Source: Nostoc sp. MG11 (GTDB lineage: Bacteria > Cyanobacteriota > Cyanobacteriia > Cyanobacteriales > Nostocaceae). Taken from it: 64,000 nt of DNA. Within the stretch, counting starts at the first letter, position 1; each line of letters starts with the position of its first letter. The stretch lies in contig NZ_JACXXN010000003.1 in NCBI RefSeq assembly GCF_014904695.1, positions 1-64,000 on the forward strand. The letters are read 5' to 3'. The notes beneath the pieces are model-generated. The model had not been told where the DNA came from, searched no databases, and saw only the letters and a program-made list of their open reading frames with translations. Below are positions 36,069 through 44,404 of this stretch, piece by piece. A program made the translations under genes and the position numbers.

Positions 36069-36123
36069 AGTGCCTTTGTGGTTAATTAAATTAGTTTTTG
36101 TCAACACAGAGACACAAAGGCAC
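36069..36123. repeat. Inverted repeat TGCCTTTGTG ... CACAAAGGCA
   Basis: Ten-base arms at 36071-36080 and 36113-36122 with a 32-base loop. The TTAGTGCCTTTGTGGTTAA phrase is a familiar Nostoc intergenic repeat. It lies between the CHAT-CHASE2 and DUF928 genes and might attenuate read-through. Confidence 0.7.
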
Positions 36124-36168
36124 AAAGAACATTAAACATGATGGCGAAGTCTTAGATATTTTTACTTT

Positions 36169-38481
36169 TTAAGTTTTTATTTTTGAATTATGAAATGACA
36201 TCAAGCCAACTGTCGCTACCAACGACAAAGCCGATGGTACAAAAGGCACCCAAGCACCCAAAATTAACAGACCAAAGCAGAGTAGATATAGCACACCAGA
36301 GGTAACACCGACAGCTAATGCTAACAGAGGAAGCGATCGCCACTGCCAAGCAAGTATTCCCCCGACCAAAGACCAACCCCAAATCCAGATTACCTCAACC
36401 CACAATGACCAAACCTGCAGTAACGGACGCTTATCTAAGACATTACTGAGGATCTGGCTAACCATATGCGCTTGTACCAGCACTCCTGGCATTTGTTTGT
36501 CTAAAGAAGCTCCGTATGGCGTAGACCAGGTGTCTCGAAAATCTCCTTTTGCTACTACACCAATCAGAACAACTTTATCTTTGATGGCGCCGGGGTTGAC
36601 TGGACTATATAGAAATTGCGTCAGCGTTACCTGCTCAGCTATCTGCTTTGAGGAGCGGTAGTTGAGTAAGATTTGACCATTGGGATCGATGCCTTGATAG
36701 CCCCCAGCGCGAGACTTCAGAGTCGAAAAAACATTATTGCCCAACTGCAAATTCCCTTGCAGAGTGAACTGAGGTTTAATTTTTAAAGGCAATAGATAGC
36801 GGAATACTAGTTGCATACTGAGTGCATGGGAAGCTGAACACAACGATGCTGCTTCTTGGTTCATAAACAGGAAATGCCGACGTAAAACCCCATCGCTATC
36901 TAGAACAAAATCGCTAAATCCTACACGCTCTTTTGGAATTTCCGGCGGCGGCTCAATGCCTTTAGTGTTTGCTGTTCGATCACTTCCCTTGCAGACGCCA
37001 ATCAAGTTCTCAGTCTGTTGGAGACGAGTAGTTAAATCTTGCTCCTCAGCCGGAAAATCACGGTAAATATCCAAACCGATCGCTCTGGGATCGTACTGCT
37101 CCAGTTTTGCCAGCAGTTTGTTGAGAGATCTGTCAGATAGGGAAATTCCTTTGAATGATTCGCCATTTTGTCGTTGAGTTGCCAAGTCATTATCATCAAT
37201 CGTCACTATTAACAAGCGTGAATCAATTCCTTCATCAGGACGCGATCGCATCATCAAGTCAAAGGCTTTTAGCTCTCCACTTTGCAGCAGTCCCAGAAAC
37301 CTCATCCCACAGACTAAGGTTGCGATCGCTAGGCTAGAGAATAAAGGCACGTTAAATCTGCGTTGAAGAGAGGCAGATAAATTCGGTATTTCTTCGGTGT
37401 TTGCACACCTTAGTTCTTCCCAAGTCGGTGGCTTTTGGGCGGGATTTTGGCAAATTACTGGTAGCCAAGTTGCACAGGGAAATTTATCTTCTAGTCCTTG
37501 CAACCGTTCTCGTGCTTGCCGTACCGCCTGGTATAAAGATTCACCACCTGCAAAGCCTGCTAAAAAATACTTTAAAAACTCCTGGGCAACCCGGTCTGGT
37601 ACGGGTTCGCGCATAATGATCATCTGGGGAATTTGCAAATCAGCCAATTCTCGCGCCAATCCCAACCCATCACAGGAGTTAAATATTGCCAGTTGCAACC
37701 CATTTTCAATAGCTTTTTTAAGAGCGTACTTCAACTCACCAATGCTGAGGCTATCAGTTTGATTCAGGTAAATTCGCCCACTTTCTCCATTTCCCTGACT
37801 GGAACTGTGACCAGCGAAGAAAAGAATATCCCAGTTTTTCCCCCAGAGATGGTCGGTCAATTCCTTGCGTTGTGGTTCTACTACAAAGCTAATATCCGCG
37901 TTACTACACTGTTGCAGTAAAGCTTGGTCAGCCTGAGTATCAATTCCCTGGCTATTACCGACAATTGCCAAAATATTCACTGCTTGGTTTCGGGTGCATG
38001 GTTTGATAATGCGATCGTAGGTCGGTGAAGCGAGGGCGATTTCAGTCTTGGGATAGCGTTCTAACAAGTCCCACAAATGCCAAGGTAATAGCTGCAATTG
38101 GTTATTTTCCGTTTGCAGAATCACCCGCACTTCTTCTGTGGGCAATAATCTTTCTAGCCATTTCTCCCGCAAGGGACGAAACTCCTCCGCCCGCAGCCAG
38201 GTGTTGAAACGTGCCCGCAAAATATGGGCAGTGTTTTCGCAGTCTTGGATCATTGATACATTTGTCACCTGCACTTTGTCAGCATGGAGGCGATAACGGT
38301 TGCCCAAATGTCGATAGCTAGACTGCCAGTGACTATAGTAAAGCGGCATTTCGGGTGATGGTGGTAGCTTACCCGTGATTTCTGTTGAGGGGCGATCGCA
38401 TTCTTCACCAATCTGAAGGGTGACAGCAAATCCCTGCTCAAAACTACCCTCTCCAAATTTTAGAACTACTAACTTACCCAT
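36169..38481 (-). CDS. CHAT-CHASE2 membrane protein
   Basis: 770 aa from the ATG at 38481; MGKLVVLKFGEGSFEQGF is the usual start of this family, so the longer upstream ORF is not used. Residues 1-350: a CHAT caspase-like peptidase domain with the dyad His225 (FFAGHSSSQ) and Cys270 (FNSCDGLG). A transmembrane helix lies near 395. Residues about 400-690: extracytoplasmic CHASE2 sensor domain (DLMMRSRPDEGIDSRLLIVTIDDNDL; GLDIYRDFP). Three transmembrane helices follow at the end. No kinase or cyclase output follows CHASE2; instead the cytoplasmic CHAT protease precedes it, so this looks like a stimulus-gated protease. Substrate and signal unknown. Neighbours DUF1822 (upstream) and DUF928 (downstream). 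Confidence 0.92.
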   Translation of the reverse strand: MGKLVVLKFGEGSFEQGFAVTLQIGEECDRPSTEITGKLPPSPEMPLYYSHWQSSYRHLGNRYRLHADKVQVTNVSMIQDCENTAHILRARFNTWLRAEEFRPLREKWLERLLPTEEVRVILQTENNQLQLLPWHLWDLLERYPKTEIALASPTYDRIIKPCTRNQAVNILAIVGNSQGIDTQADQALLQQCSNADISFVVEPQRKELTDHLWGKNWDILFFAGHSSSQGNGESGRIYLNQTDSLSIGELKYALKKAIENGLQLAIFNSCDGLGLARELADLQIPQMIIMREPVPDRVAQEFLKYFLAGFAGGESLYQAVRQARERLQGLEDKFPCATWLPVICQNPAQKPPTWEELRCANTEEIPNLSASLQRRFNVPLFSSLAIATLVCGMRFLGLLQSGELKAFDLMMRSRPDEGIDSRLLIVTIDDNDLATQRQNGESFKGISLSDRSLNKLLAKLEQYDPRAIGLDIYRDFPAEEQDLTTRLQQTENLIGVCKGSDRTANTKGIEPPPEIPKERVGFSDFVLDSDGVLRRHFLFMNQEAASLCSASHALSMQLVFRYLLPLKIKPQFTLQGNLQLGNNVFSTLKSRAGGYQGIDPNGQILLNYRSSKQIAEQVTLTQFLYSPVNPGAIKDKVVLIGVVAKGDFRDTWSTPYGASLDKQMPGVLVQAHMVSQILSNVLDKRPLLQVWSLWVEVIWIWGWSLVGGILAWQWRSLPLLALAVGVTSGVLYLLCFGLLILGAWVPFVPSALSLVATVGLMSFHNSKIKT

Positions 38482-38740
38482 GACCGTCGCTTTGCTCCAA
38501 TTCAAAATCACCGAATTTCTTATGCTTTTATCCTTGTCTTCTCCTGTGGTTGCGACGTTGCGCGTAGCTTGTTTCCCCATGAGGATGCGGGAATACCTAC
38601 TCTATACACTTATGTTCTATGTTCTAGCCACTGCTCAAACTTCTTTTAAAGAGATGTTCAAAAAATCTAGTTAGAATTTTTACCCGAATTACCAATTACC
38701 AGTTAATAATTACCGAACCAAACTTGAAAATTTACATGCT

Positions 38741-39688
38741 TCAAATCATGAAATGTTCTGTGATGCTGGTATCATTCAATGCTACTTTAACGCTAAACTG
38801 CTCTGTGGATGCGCCACGAAACTGCAACTGAATGTAGTTGTCTGATTTTCTGGTTTGAGCTTCTAGAAACACCGCTCCTGAACTATCAATAACAGTCAGC
38901 TGCACTCCTGGTGGCAAGTAAATTTTATTACCAGTAGCGTGTAATTGGAGACGAATACTGGTTTGTTGGTCAGTTTCAGGAGTAATTTCCACCATCAACA
39001 TGACGGGCTGGTTGAGAATTTGGATTCCCAAATCAATCAATTTTGCACGTCTGGTTACTGCTTCTGGCTGGTTAAGGGCATTTTTTTCCACGGTTTCAGT
39101 ACTGCGAAAAGCATAAGCTGGTCTAAGTTCCGGCACGTTCCATAAAGATTCAATAGTTTGCCAGCCTGTCTCAAATATCCCAGCAAACCATTGACTCAAA
39201 TTCACAAAAGGTGTTGCTAAATGATCAATTAACGCTTCTAAAGGTTGCAGTTGATTCAAAGGCAGTTTTTCAGTTGTGACTCTGGGGAGAAATCCCAGTA
39301 GCCTTGCTTCTTGAAGCGATTCATCAAATTGAACAACTAAATAACCTACTCGTTCTTCCCAGGTTTCTGGAGGAATCACACATGTCTGCTGATGCAGACG
39401 TACAGGGCGACACTCCAAACGACCAACTGAAGGTATCTCCAGATCAGCCACATTTGCACAGAGGCGGATGACGGGGTTCCAACTATCACTGGCTTGGAGG
39501 TTAGTAGGAATTTCCATCATCTGCAAGTAGTCATTCACCACCCATACAGCTAGTGTGTTCAGCCGCACTTGCTCTGCTTTTTCAAGAGTTGGCTGCTGAT
39601 TGGCAAACTGCTGGGCAGTTATGCGAGCTATTTGGGAAATCGGCAAAGTTATTGCGGAATCGTCTAGCTGATAGGTGGTGTTATTCAT
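38741..39688 (-). CDS. DUF1822 family protein
   Basis: 315 aa, soluble. N-terminal ITLPISQIARITAQQFANQQPTLEKAEQVRLNTLAVWVVNDYLQMMEIPT is the family's hallmark. The middle has DVADLEIPSVGRLECRPV and WEERVGYLVVQFDES. The C-terminal half reads as a beta sandwich (VMLMVEITPETDQQTSIRLQLHATG; GVQLTVIDSSGAVFLEAQTR; IQLQFRG). The family is nearly restricted to cyanobacteria and usually lies directly upstream of a CHASE2-CHAT gene, as here (259 bp). Suggested role, inference only: a partner or substrate-binding subunit of the CHAT protease. Confidence 0.9.
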   Translation of the reverse strand: MNNTTYQLDDSAITLPISQIARITAQQFANQQPTLEKAEQVRLNTLAVWVVNDYLQMMEIPTNLQASDSWNPVIRLCANVADLEIPSVGRLECRPVRLHQQTCVIPPETWEERVGYLVVQFDESLQEARLLGFLPRVTTEKLPLNQLQPLEALIDHLATPFVNLSQWFAGIFETGWQTIESLWNVPELRPAYAFRSTETVEKNALNQPEAVTRRAKLIDLGIQILNQPVMLMVEITPETDQQTSIRLQLHATGNKIYLPPGVQLTVIDSSGAVFLEAQTRKSDNYIQLQFRGASTEQFSVKVALNDTSITEHFMI

Positions 39689-40875
39689 ACGTTAAGTCCC
39701 CAGTAATCAATGCTGCTATCTACATATCGCTCACATTCACTAAATTTATGCCACAAAAGAGAGTTTTAAATAATAAAAAAGAACTGACAATTGGCTGGGA
39801 ACTAGGAGAGTTTCGGTAATCCCAATCATTATGTATCAAGTATGCATCCGTGAGAATTTGAGATAAAGCGCTTTTTGTCAATCAGTTAAGCGATCGCCAT
39901 TAACCCTAGCATAAGTACGATATCTGCGTACTTTCCCCCTGATCAGAGTGGAGCGATGACTGTCTTGAAAGGTTTGGATATTTTCTCTAAGACAGGCTTT
40001 GCCAACGACAAGCCTTCTGGTGGACGTCTACGCCAGTTAGCTAAAGTCGGGAAACCTGCCCAAGCGACTGGCTCAGCTTTTCGCTACAGATTAAAACAAT
40101 ATTTCCTATTGAAAGTTAGAAAATATTGATTATGATTATAAATTTTTCTGTCCAGCTACTTACGATATACTAATCAATTCATGACCTCTTTTGTAACTAG
40201 CTTTTTTACCTCCCTTGGTGGGTTTATGGCGTTATACAAGCATACAGAAGTATCCTTTGAACGTATGGCTAGTTTACTATCTGGTGTATCCACAGATACT
40301 TTGGTAAGTTACGTCGCGCTGACCAAGTGATTGTATTGAAAGCAGGTAGAGTGGAAGTATAAGGGAAGTTTGATGAAATTCAGTAGACTAAAAAGTTTTG
40401 CGATCGCCACAAAGTTCTTTTCATTAAAAAAAATCTGAAACCCTTAATTCAAAATACTTTAATTCATCTTGAGCAAATAAAATTCATTTCTAGCTTGCAA
40501 TCACTGCAAAATGTATTGTTATTCCAGTAATTAGTTAGCAAATTATATTTATTTACCTACATAGATAGATGCTTTATTAATTTATATTCCTCAAGAAATA
40601 TAAATAATCTAAAAAACTTACTTTTTTTGGGATATCAACTTAGTTTCAAAAATAATTGATATGCATTTTTCTCAATGATATCCATCAGATAAATCTTATA
40701 AATCTTAGTCTTTTGTTAATGTTTTCAAGCTACCATACTAGAGTAGTTAATGGCTCGAACTTGGATATCTAGGGATGGTTGTGTCATCCCGGAAAAATCC
40801 CCTAGATTTATCCCCCAAGCTGCAAAGTTTAGCTGAAAGCAACCAATTAATAGGTAAATCTCTGAGGTAATAAGC
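39689..40875. other. Long gap between DUF1822 and OCP genes
   Basis: About 1.2 kb. It holds the promoter of the DUF1822 operon (minus), a Nostoc repeat (CCCAAGCGACTGGCTCA at 40055-40081), the ABC-transporter remnant (40181-40389), and an AT-rich 480-base leader ahead of OCP. No OCP promoter element could be named. Confidence 0.5.
40181..40389 (+). pseudogene. Remnant of an ABC transporter ATPase/permease
   Basis: Frame 1 from 40181 reads MTSFVTSFFTSLGGFMALYKHTEVSFERMASLLSG and so on to a TGA. This looks like the last transmembrane helix and coupling region of an ABC exporter. Immediately after, one frame over, RADQVIVLKAGRVEV-stop-GKFDEI matches the end of the nucleotide-binding domain (D.(I/V)(I/V)VL..GR(V/I)...G...E). 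The whole P-loop-to-signature region is missing and there is a stop, so it is an internal-deletion remnant. Recognition by eye. Confidence 0.6.
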
Positions 40876-41835
40876 ATGAATTACACTATCGAGTCCGCGC
40901 GTAACATTTTTTCTAACACCCAGGTGGCGGATGCGGTTCCAGCCACCACAGCAATGTTTGCCAAACTCAACATTGACGACAAACTAGCATTTCTCTGGTA
41001 CGCCTACACCGAATTAGGTCGTACAATTACTCCCGCTGCTCCAGGAAAGGCAAATCTGCAATTGATGGAAGGTATATTCAACCAAATTAAGCAGATGTCT
41101 CATGAAGAACAAACGCAATTAATGAGGGATCTTGCAACCAATGCTGACACTCCCATCAGCCGTTCCTATGCATACTTTGGTGTCAATGCAAAGCTGGGTT
41201 TTTGGTGGCAGCTAGGAGAGTGGATGAAACAGGGTATCGTTGCTCCCATGCCATTCGGTTATCAAATGTCAGCTGAAGTTAAAGCAGTACTAGAAGCAGT
41301 CCAGAAAATCGACCAGAGTCAGCAAATTACTGTACTACGAAATACTGTAGTAAACATGGGATTCGATCCGGCTCAGGCTTCCACAAAGGAGGCAGAAGTC
41401 ATAAACTTCACATTCCCCCGTACATCTCAACTTCCTCAATTACCTATTGAGGGAGTAACAGAGCCAACAGTGCTGAAATACATTGAAGCGATGAACGCAG
41501 ATAATGTTGAAGCTGCTGTTGCTTTATTTGCTAACAACGGTGCATTGCAACCGCCTTTCCAAAAACCGATTGTCGGGCGAGAGGCTATCACCGCCTATTT
41601 ACAAGATGAAGGACAAGGCTTGGTCATGAAACCAACCAAGGGCATTTCGGAAAGCATAGAAGATGGTTATACACAGCATAAAATTACTGGTACGGTCGAA
41701 ACTCCTTGGTTTGGGGGTAACGTCGGTATGAACATTGCTTGGCGATTCTTACTCGACCCCCAAGGACAAATTTACTTTGTGGCGATTGATTTATTAGCAT
41801 CTCCTAAAGAACTGCTCAACCTGGTACGTAAATAG
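40876..41835 (+). CDS. ocp: Orange carotenoid protein
   Basis: 319 aa, full length. The N-terminal carotenoid-binding domain (about 10-160) keeps Tyr44 and Trp110. A linker (about 165-195) joins it to the NTF2-like C-domain, which keeps the ketocarotenoid-contacting Tyr202 and Trp289. The inter-domain salt-bridge pair Arg155 / Glu245 (OCP1 numbering R155/E244) is present. Blue light converts OCP to a red form that binds phycobilisomes and quenches excitation. The linker and several N-domain positions differ from OCP1 as I remember it. There is no fluorescence recovery protein gene beside it, which fits the OCP2 or OCPX clades; the clade is inference. Own promoter and a terminator at 42009. 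Confidence 0.96.
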   Translation: MNYTIESARNIFSNTQVADAVPATTAMFAKLNIDDKLAFLWYAYTELGRTITPAAPGKANLQLMEGIFNQIKQMSHEEQTQLMRDLATNADTPISRSYAYFGVNAKLGFWWQLGEWMKQGIVAPMPFGYQMSAEVKAVLEAVQKIDQSQQITVLRNTVVNMGFDPAQASTKEAEVINFTFPRTSQLPQLPIEGVTEPTVLKYIEAMNADNVEAAVALFANNGALQPPFQKPIVGREAITAYLQDEGQGLVMKPTKGISESIEDGYTQHKITGTVETPWFGGNVGMNIAWRFLLDPQGQIYFVAIDLLASPKELLNLVRK

Positions 41836-42194
41836 TTTGCTAGTAGTCCGTCTTCGTAACTTTAGCGGATGGGAAAAGGGTAAAGGATAAAGGGAAAAGG
41901 TGCTTATCTAAATGGCACGCCTGAAGTGTGCGTGTCATTTGGAATAAAACTATTTCTCAGGGACTAGTACACTTTGGCTTGGTAACTTCTTCCCCATTAC
42001 CCATGCCCAAAAACTCCATCCCGCAAGTGACTTGGAGTTTTTCATTTTACAAAATGAAGCCAGTAATAGTGACAGTGATGGCTATATGAGGCATCAAAAT
42101 AATTCGTAATTTAAATACCTGCAAAGCGGGAAACAAGCTACGTAATTCGTAATTACAATTGGTTCAGGATTGTACCCACTTAAAAATTATTTGG
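41836..42194. other. Gap after OCP
   Basis: 359 bases between converging genes. Contains a G-rich low-complexity patch (41868-41902), an imperfect hairpin GGCACGCCTGAAGTGTGCGTGTCA, and the terminator at 42009-42048. No ORF; in particular no frp. Confidence 0.6.
42009..42048 (+). terminator. Intrinsic terminator, OCP
   Basis: Ten-base stem AAAAACTCCA / TGGAGTTTTT, followed by TTCATTTT. A-tract before and T-tract after make it usable from both sides, suiting the converging ocp and amine oxidase genes. Confidence 0.75.
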
Positions 42195-43418
42195 TCATCT
42201 TTTCATCAAGGGAACGGTAGAGCCAGCAAAGTGAATTTCTTTAGCAGCGTTGAGTCCCGATTCTAATGCTCCTTGAAGCCAGCCTCTAATCTTGGAAGTA
42301 TGCTCTCCAGCGAAATAAATCTGTCCTTCTGACTTCCCTAATTCTGAAAATAGTTTCTTCTCCTGTTCATCTGTTGGATAGGCCCAGCCTCCTTTTGACC
42401 AGACATCTTTTGTCCACGAATAAAAGTGCGATCGCACAGAGTAATTAGTTACCCCAGGCAGAATCTTCTCCCAATACTGGAGTAGTTTTGTCTGTTGAGT
42501 TTTCCCCTCAAAAGCATCCATCTCAAGAGCTTTTTTTCCTTTTAGATAGGCATGAAGAATACCCGTTTTTTCAGGTTTATCCCAGGTAGTATGCCACAGT
42601 TCTTCATCCTCGAAAAATCCCCACCCATTTAAGTTTTCTTTTTCCCAGAACCGATTAGGGAATTTAACAAAGCAACGAGTTGCTGCTCGATAGTTATATC
42701 CTCCTGCCGCCGCCTGTTTTTTTGCCGGAGATAGTTCAGGTGAAAAAGTAATCTGATTTAAGACGGTTAACGGGACAGTACATAATACATAATCAGCAAG
42801 ATATCGTTGCCCTGACAAACACCACACTTCAACACCATTAGATGTTTGTACAATGTGAGTAACAGAATTATCAAGTTTAATTTTTTTTGTCAATACTTGG
42901 GCAAATGCTTGGGGAAGTAGATCGAATCCATCCGTCAGTTTTTGAATCTCTTGGGCATTGATTTGTGGTTGATTTTGAAATAGTTCTTTCGCTGGGATTA
43001 ATAGACGTTTTCCGTCCTTCATTGTCAGATATTTCCCATCTGTCGGCGCAAACTGTGAAAGTTTTAAACCAAAATGTTTGATGTAACCAAGGGTTAAATG
43101 ATGATTTGGTGGGATTCTAGCCGCTCCAAGTTCTTCTAAATCCTTTCCTTGAAAGACTCCTCGCAGAGTTAACACTCTACCACCGACACGTTTCCTTGCT
43201 TCTAAAATGGTGACATCATGACCAACTGCTGTTAATTCGTACGCTGCCACTAAACCGGAAATACCTGCACCGACAATGAGTACTTTTCGACGCGGCAATC
43301 CTTTGGGTAAAGCGCCGGGTGAAGTTGGTTTTTGGGCTTGTACTTGATCGTAGGTTACAGTTGCGGCGATCGCGAGAGTACTCCGCAATAAAAACTGACG
43401 ACGATTCAGGTTGAACAT
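42195..43418 (-). CDS. Flavin-containing amine oxidase (Tat-type signal)
   Basis: 407 aa. N-terminal NRRQFLLRSTLAIAATVTYDQVQAQ is a twin-arginine-like signal, so the folded flavoprotein is probably exported. FAD Rossmann motif GxGxxG at 50-55 (VGAGISGLVAAYE), Glu near 76 in ILEARKRVGGRV, and the C-terminal FAD motif GQIYFAGEHTSKIRGWLQGALESGLNAA. Belongs to the monoamine/L-amino acid oxidase family and would release H2O2 and ammonium from amines or amino acids in the periplasm. Substrate unknown. A 164-bp gap separates it from the kinase-like gene upstream on the same strand. Confidence 0.9.
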   Translation of the reverse strand: MFNLNRRQFLLRSTLAIAATVTYDQVQAQKPTSPGALPKGLPRRKVLIVGAGISGLVAAYELTAVGHDVTILEARKRVGGRVLTLRGVFQGKDLEELGAARIPPNHHLTLGYIKHFGLKLSQFAPTDGKYLTMKDGKRLLIPAKELFQNQPQINAQEIQKLTDGFDLLPQAFAQVLTKKIKLDNSVTHIVQTSNGVEVWCLSGQRYLADYVLCTVPLTVLNQITFSPELSPAKKQAAAGGYNYRAATRCFVKFPNRFWEKENLNGWGFFEDEELWHTTWDKPEKTGILHAYLKGKKALEMDAFEGKTQQTKLLQYWEKILPGVTNYSVRSHFYSWTKDVWSKGGWAYPTDEQEKKLFSELGKSEGQIYFAGEHTSKIRGWLQGALESGLNAAKEIHFAGSTVPLMKR

Positions 43419-43581
43419 AGAAGCGGGATTAGTGATTGAGGAAGGACAGCAATTTAGAGTATTCTTATTTCTCGACTCAATAATCTAAATCACACTCATT
43501 AATGAACTAAATCATCATATACTTAATCGAGATGCTACTGTCCCTTTACACACTCCCTAAATTTGTTCCTGCATGTAAAGA

Positions 43582-44283
43582 TTAACGATGAGGTAATATC
43601 TGAAATAATCGACGGCAGAATGATTTGAATAAAGCTCCTGAACGATAGCCCTTGCGGACGAGATCCAAAACAAAGTAAGGCACTCTTAATCGAAGTGGAT
43701 ACAAAAGAGGGAGATATAGCCAGTAATAAGCTTTTTTCAGGTTATTCCACTTCGAGCATGGCTGTTTATCGAGGAAATCTGAGATATCTACGACTAATCC
43801 TCTACCTTCATGCATCATGACATTGCGACCGTGAATATCATGGGGGTAAAGACCGCGATGACGGGCATAATCTAGAGCTTCATCAATGTCTCGTATAACC
43901 TGTTTTGGGATACGTAGACCAAGGTGCATACAGTTGTAAAGAGTAACTCCATACAGCCGCTTCAAAATTAAGAAGCCTTCTTTAGCATAGAAACATTCAG
44001 AAAAAGCAGCATGAGTACCTAAGCGACGATAAACCTCCACTTCCTCCTCAAAGCCTAGGCGACCAGGCGCGTAAATTTTCACCACTAGGTCTGGATGGTC
44101 GGGATGATAGACGACAGCAGCATAGTTTCCCGTACCCAGAAGCCGCCAGGGTTCAGGAAGATAGTTTACTTTTACTGGGTTATGGGGATTGACACTCTCA
44201 ATTTGTAAGCGAGGAAGTAGTTCTTGGTAAATACTTTCAAGCATCTGCTGAAGGTGTAATTTATCCATACAGGAGTTACCCAT
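43582..44283 (-). CDS. Small protein kinase-like protein
   Basis: About 233 aa from MGNSC (44283); a further in-frame ATG is at 44268. The first ATG at 44322 lies inside an inverted repeat, so I reject it. Kinase landmarks: Gly-loop LGTGNYAAVV, Lys in LVVKIYAPG, catalytic loop YPHDIHGRNVMM (HxDxxxxN) and the metal Asp in VVDISDFLD, where the usual DFG is DIS. The C-lobe is short and ends with a basic, aromatic tail (KKAYYWLYLPLLYPLRL) that may lie on a membrane. Probably an atypical Ser/Thr or small-molecule kinase. Downstream of the TPR-CHAT gene by about 120 bp on the same strand. Confidence 0.75.
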   Translation of the reverse strand: MGNSCMDKLHLQQMLESIYQELLPRLQIESVNPHNPVKVNYLPEPWRLLGTGNYAAVVYHPDHPDLVVKIYAPGRLGFEEEVEVYRRLGTHAAFSECFYAKEGFLILKRLYGVTLYNCMHLGLRIPKQVIRDIDEALDYARHRGLYPHDIHGRNVMMHEGRGLVVDISDFLDKQPCSKWNNLKKAYYWLYLPLLYPLRLRVPYFVLDLVRKGYRSGALFKSFCRRLFQILPHR

Positions 44284-44309
44284 AGAAACTACATCATAGT
44301 ATCCTCTAA

Positions 44310-44339
44310 GTAGGGCTGGCATTGTAATGTCAGCCCTAC
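44310..44339. repeat. Inverted repeat GTAGGGCTG ... CAGCCCTAC
   Basis: Nine-base arms with inner CATT/AATG also pairing, giving a hairpin of about 13 pairs with one mismatch. Located between the TPR-CHAT and kinase-like genes. Confidence 0.75.
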
Positions 44340-44404
44340 ATGTGGTCTATTACATCAGCGAAAGCATCGCTTCAGGAAAAAATCCTGACTAGTCCGAACT
44401 CCAG

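Noticed and set aside
38482-38580. Extended N-terminus of the CHAT-CHASE2 protein
   Set aside because: The family normally starts MxKLVVLK, found at 38481; the extra 33 residues are polar and unlike it.
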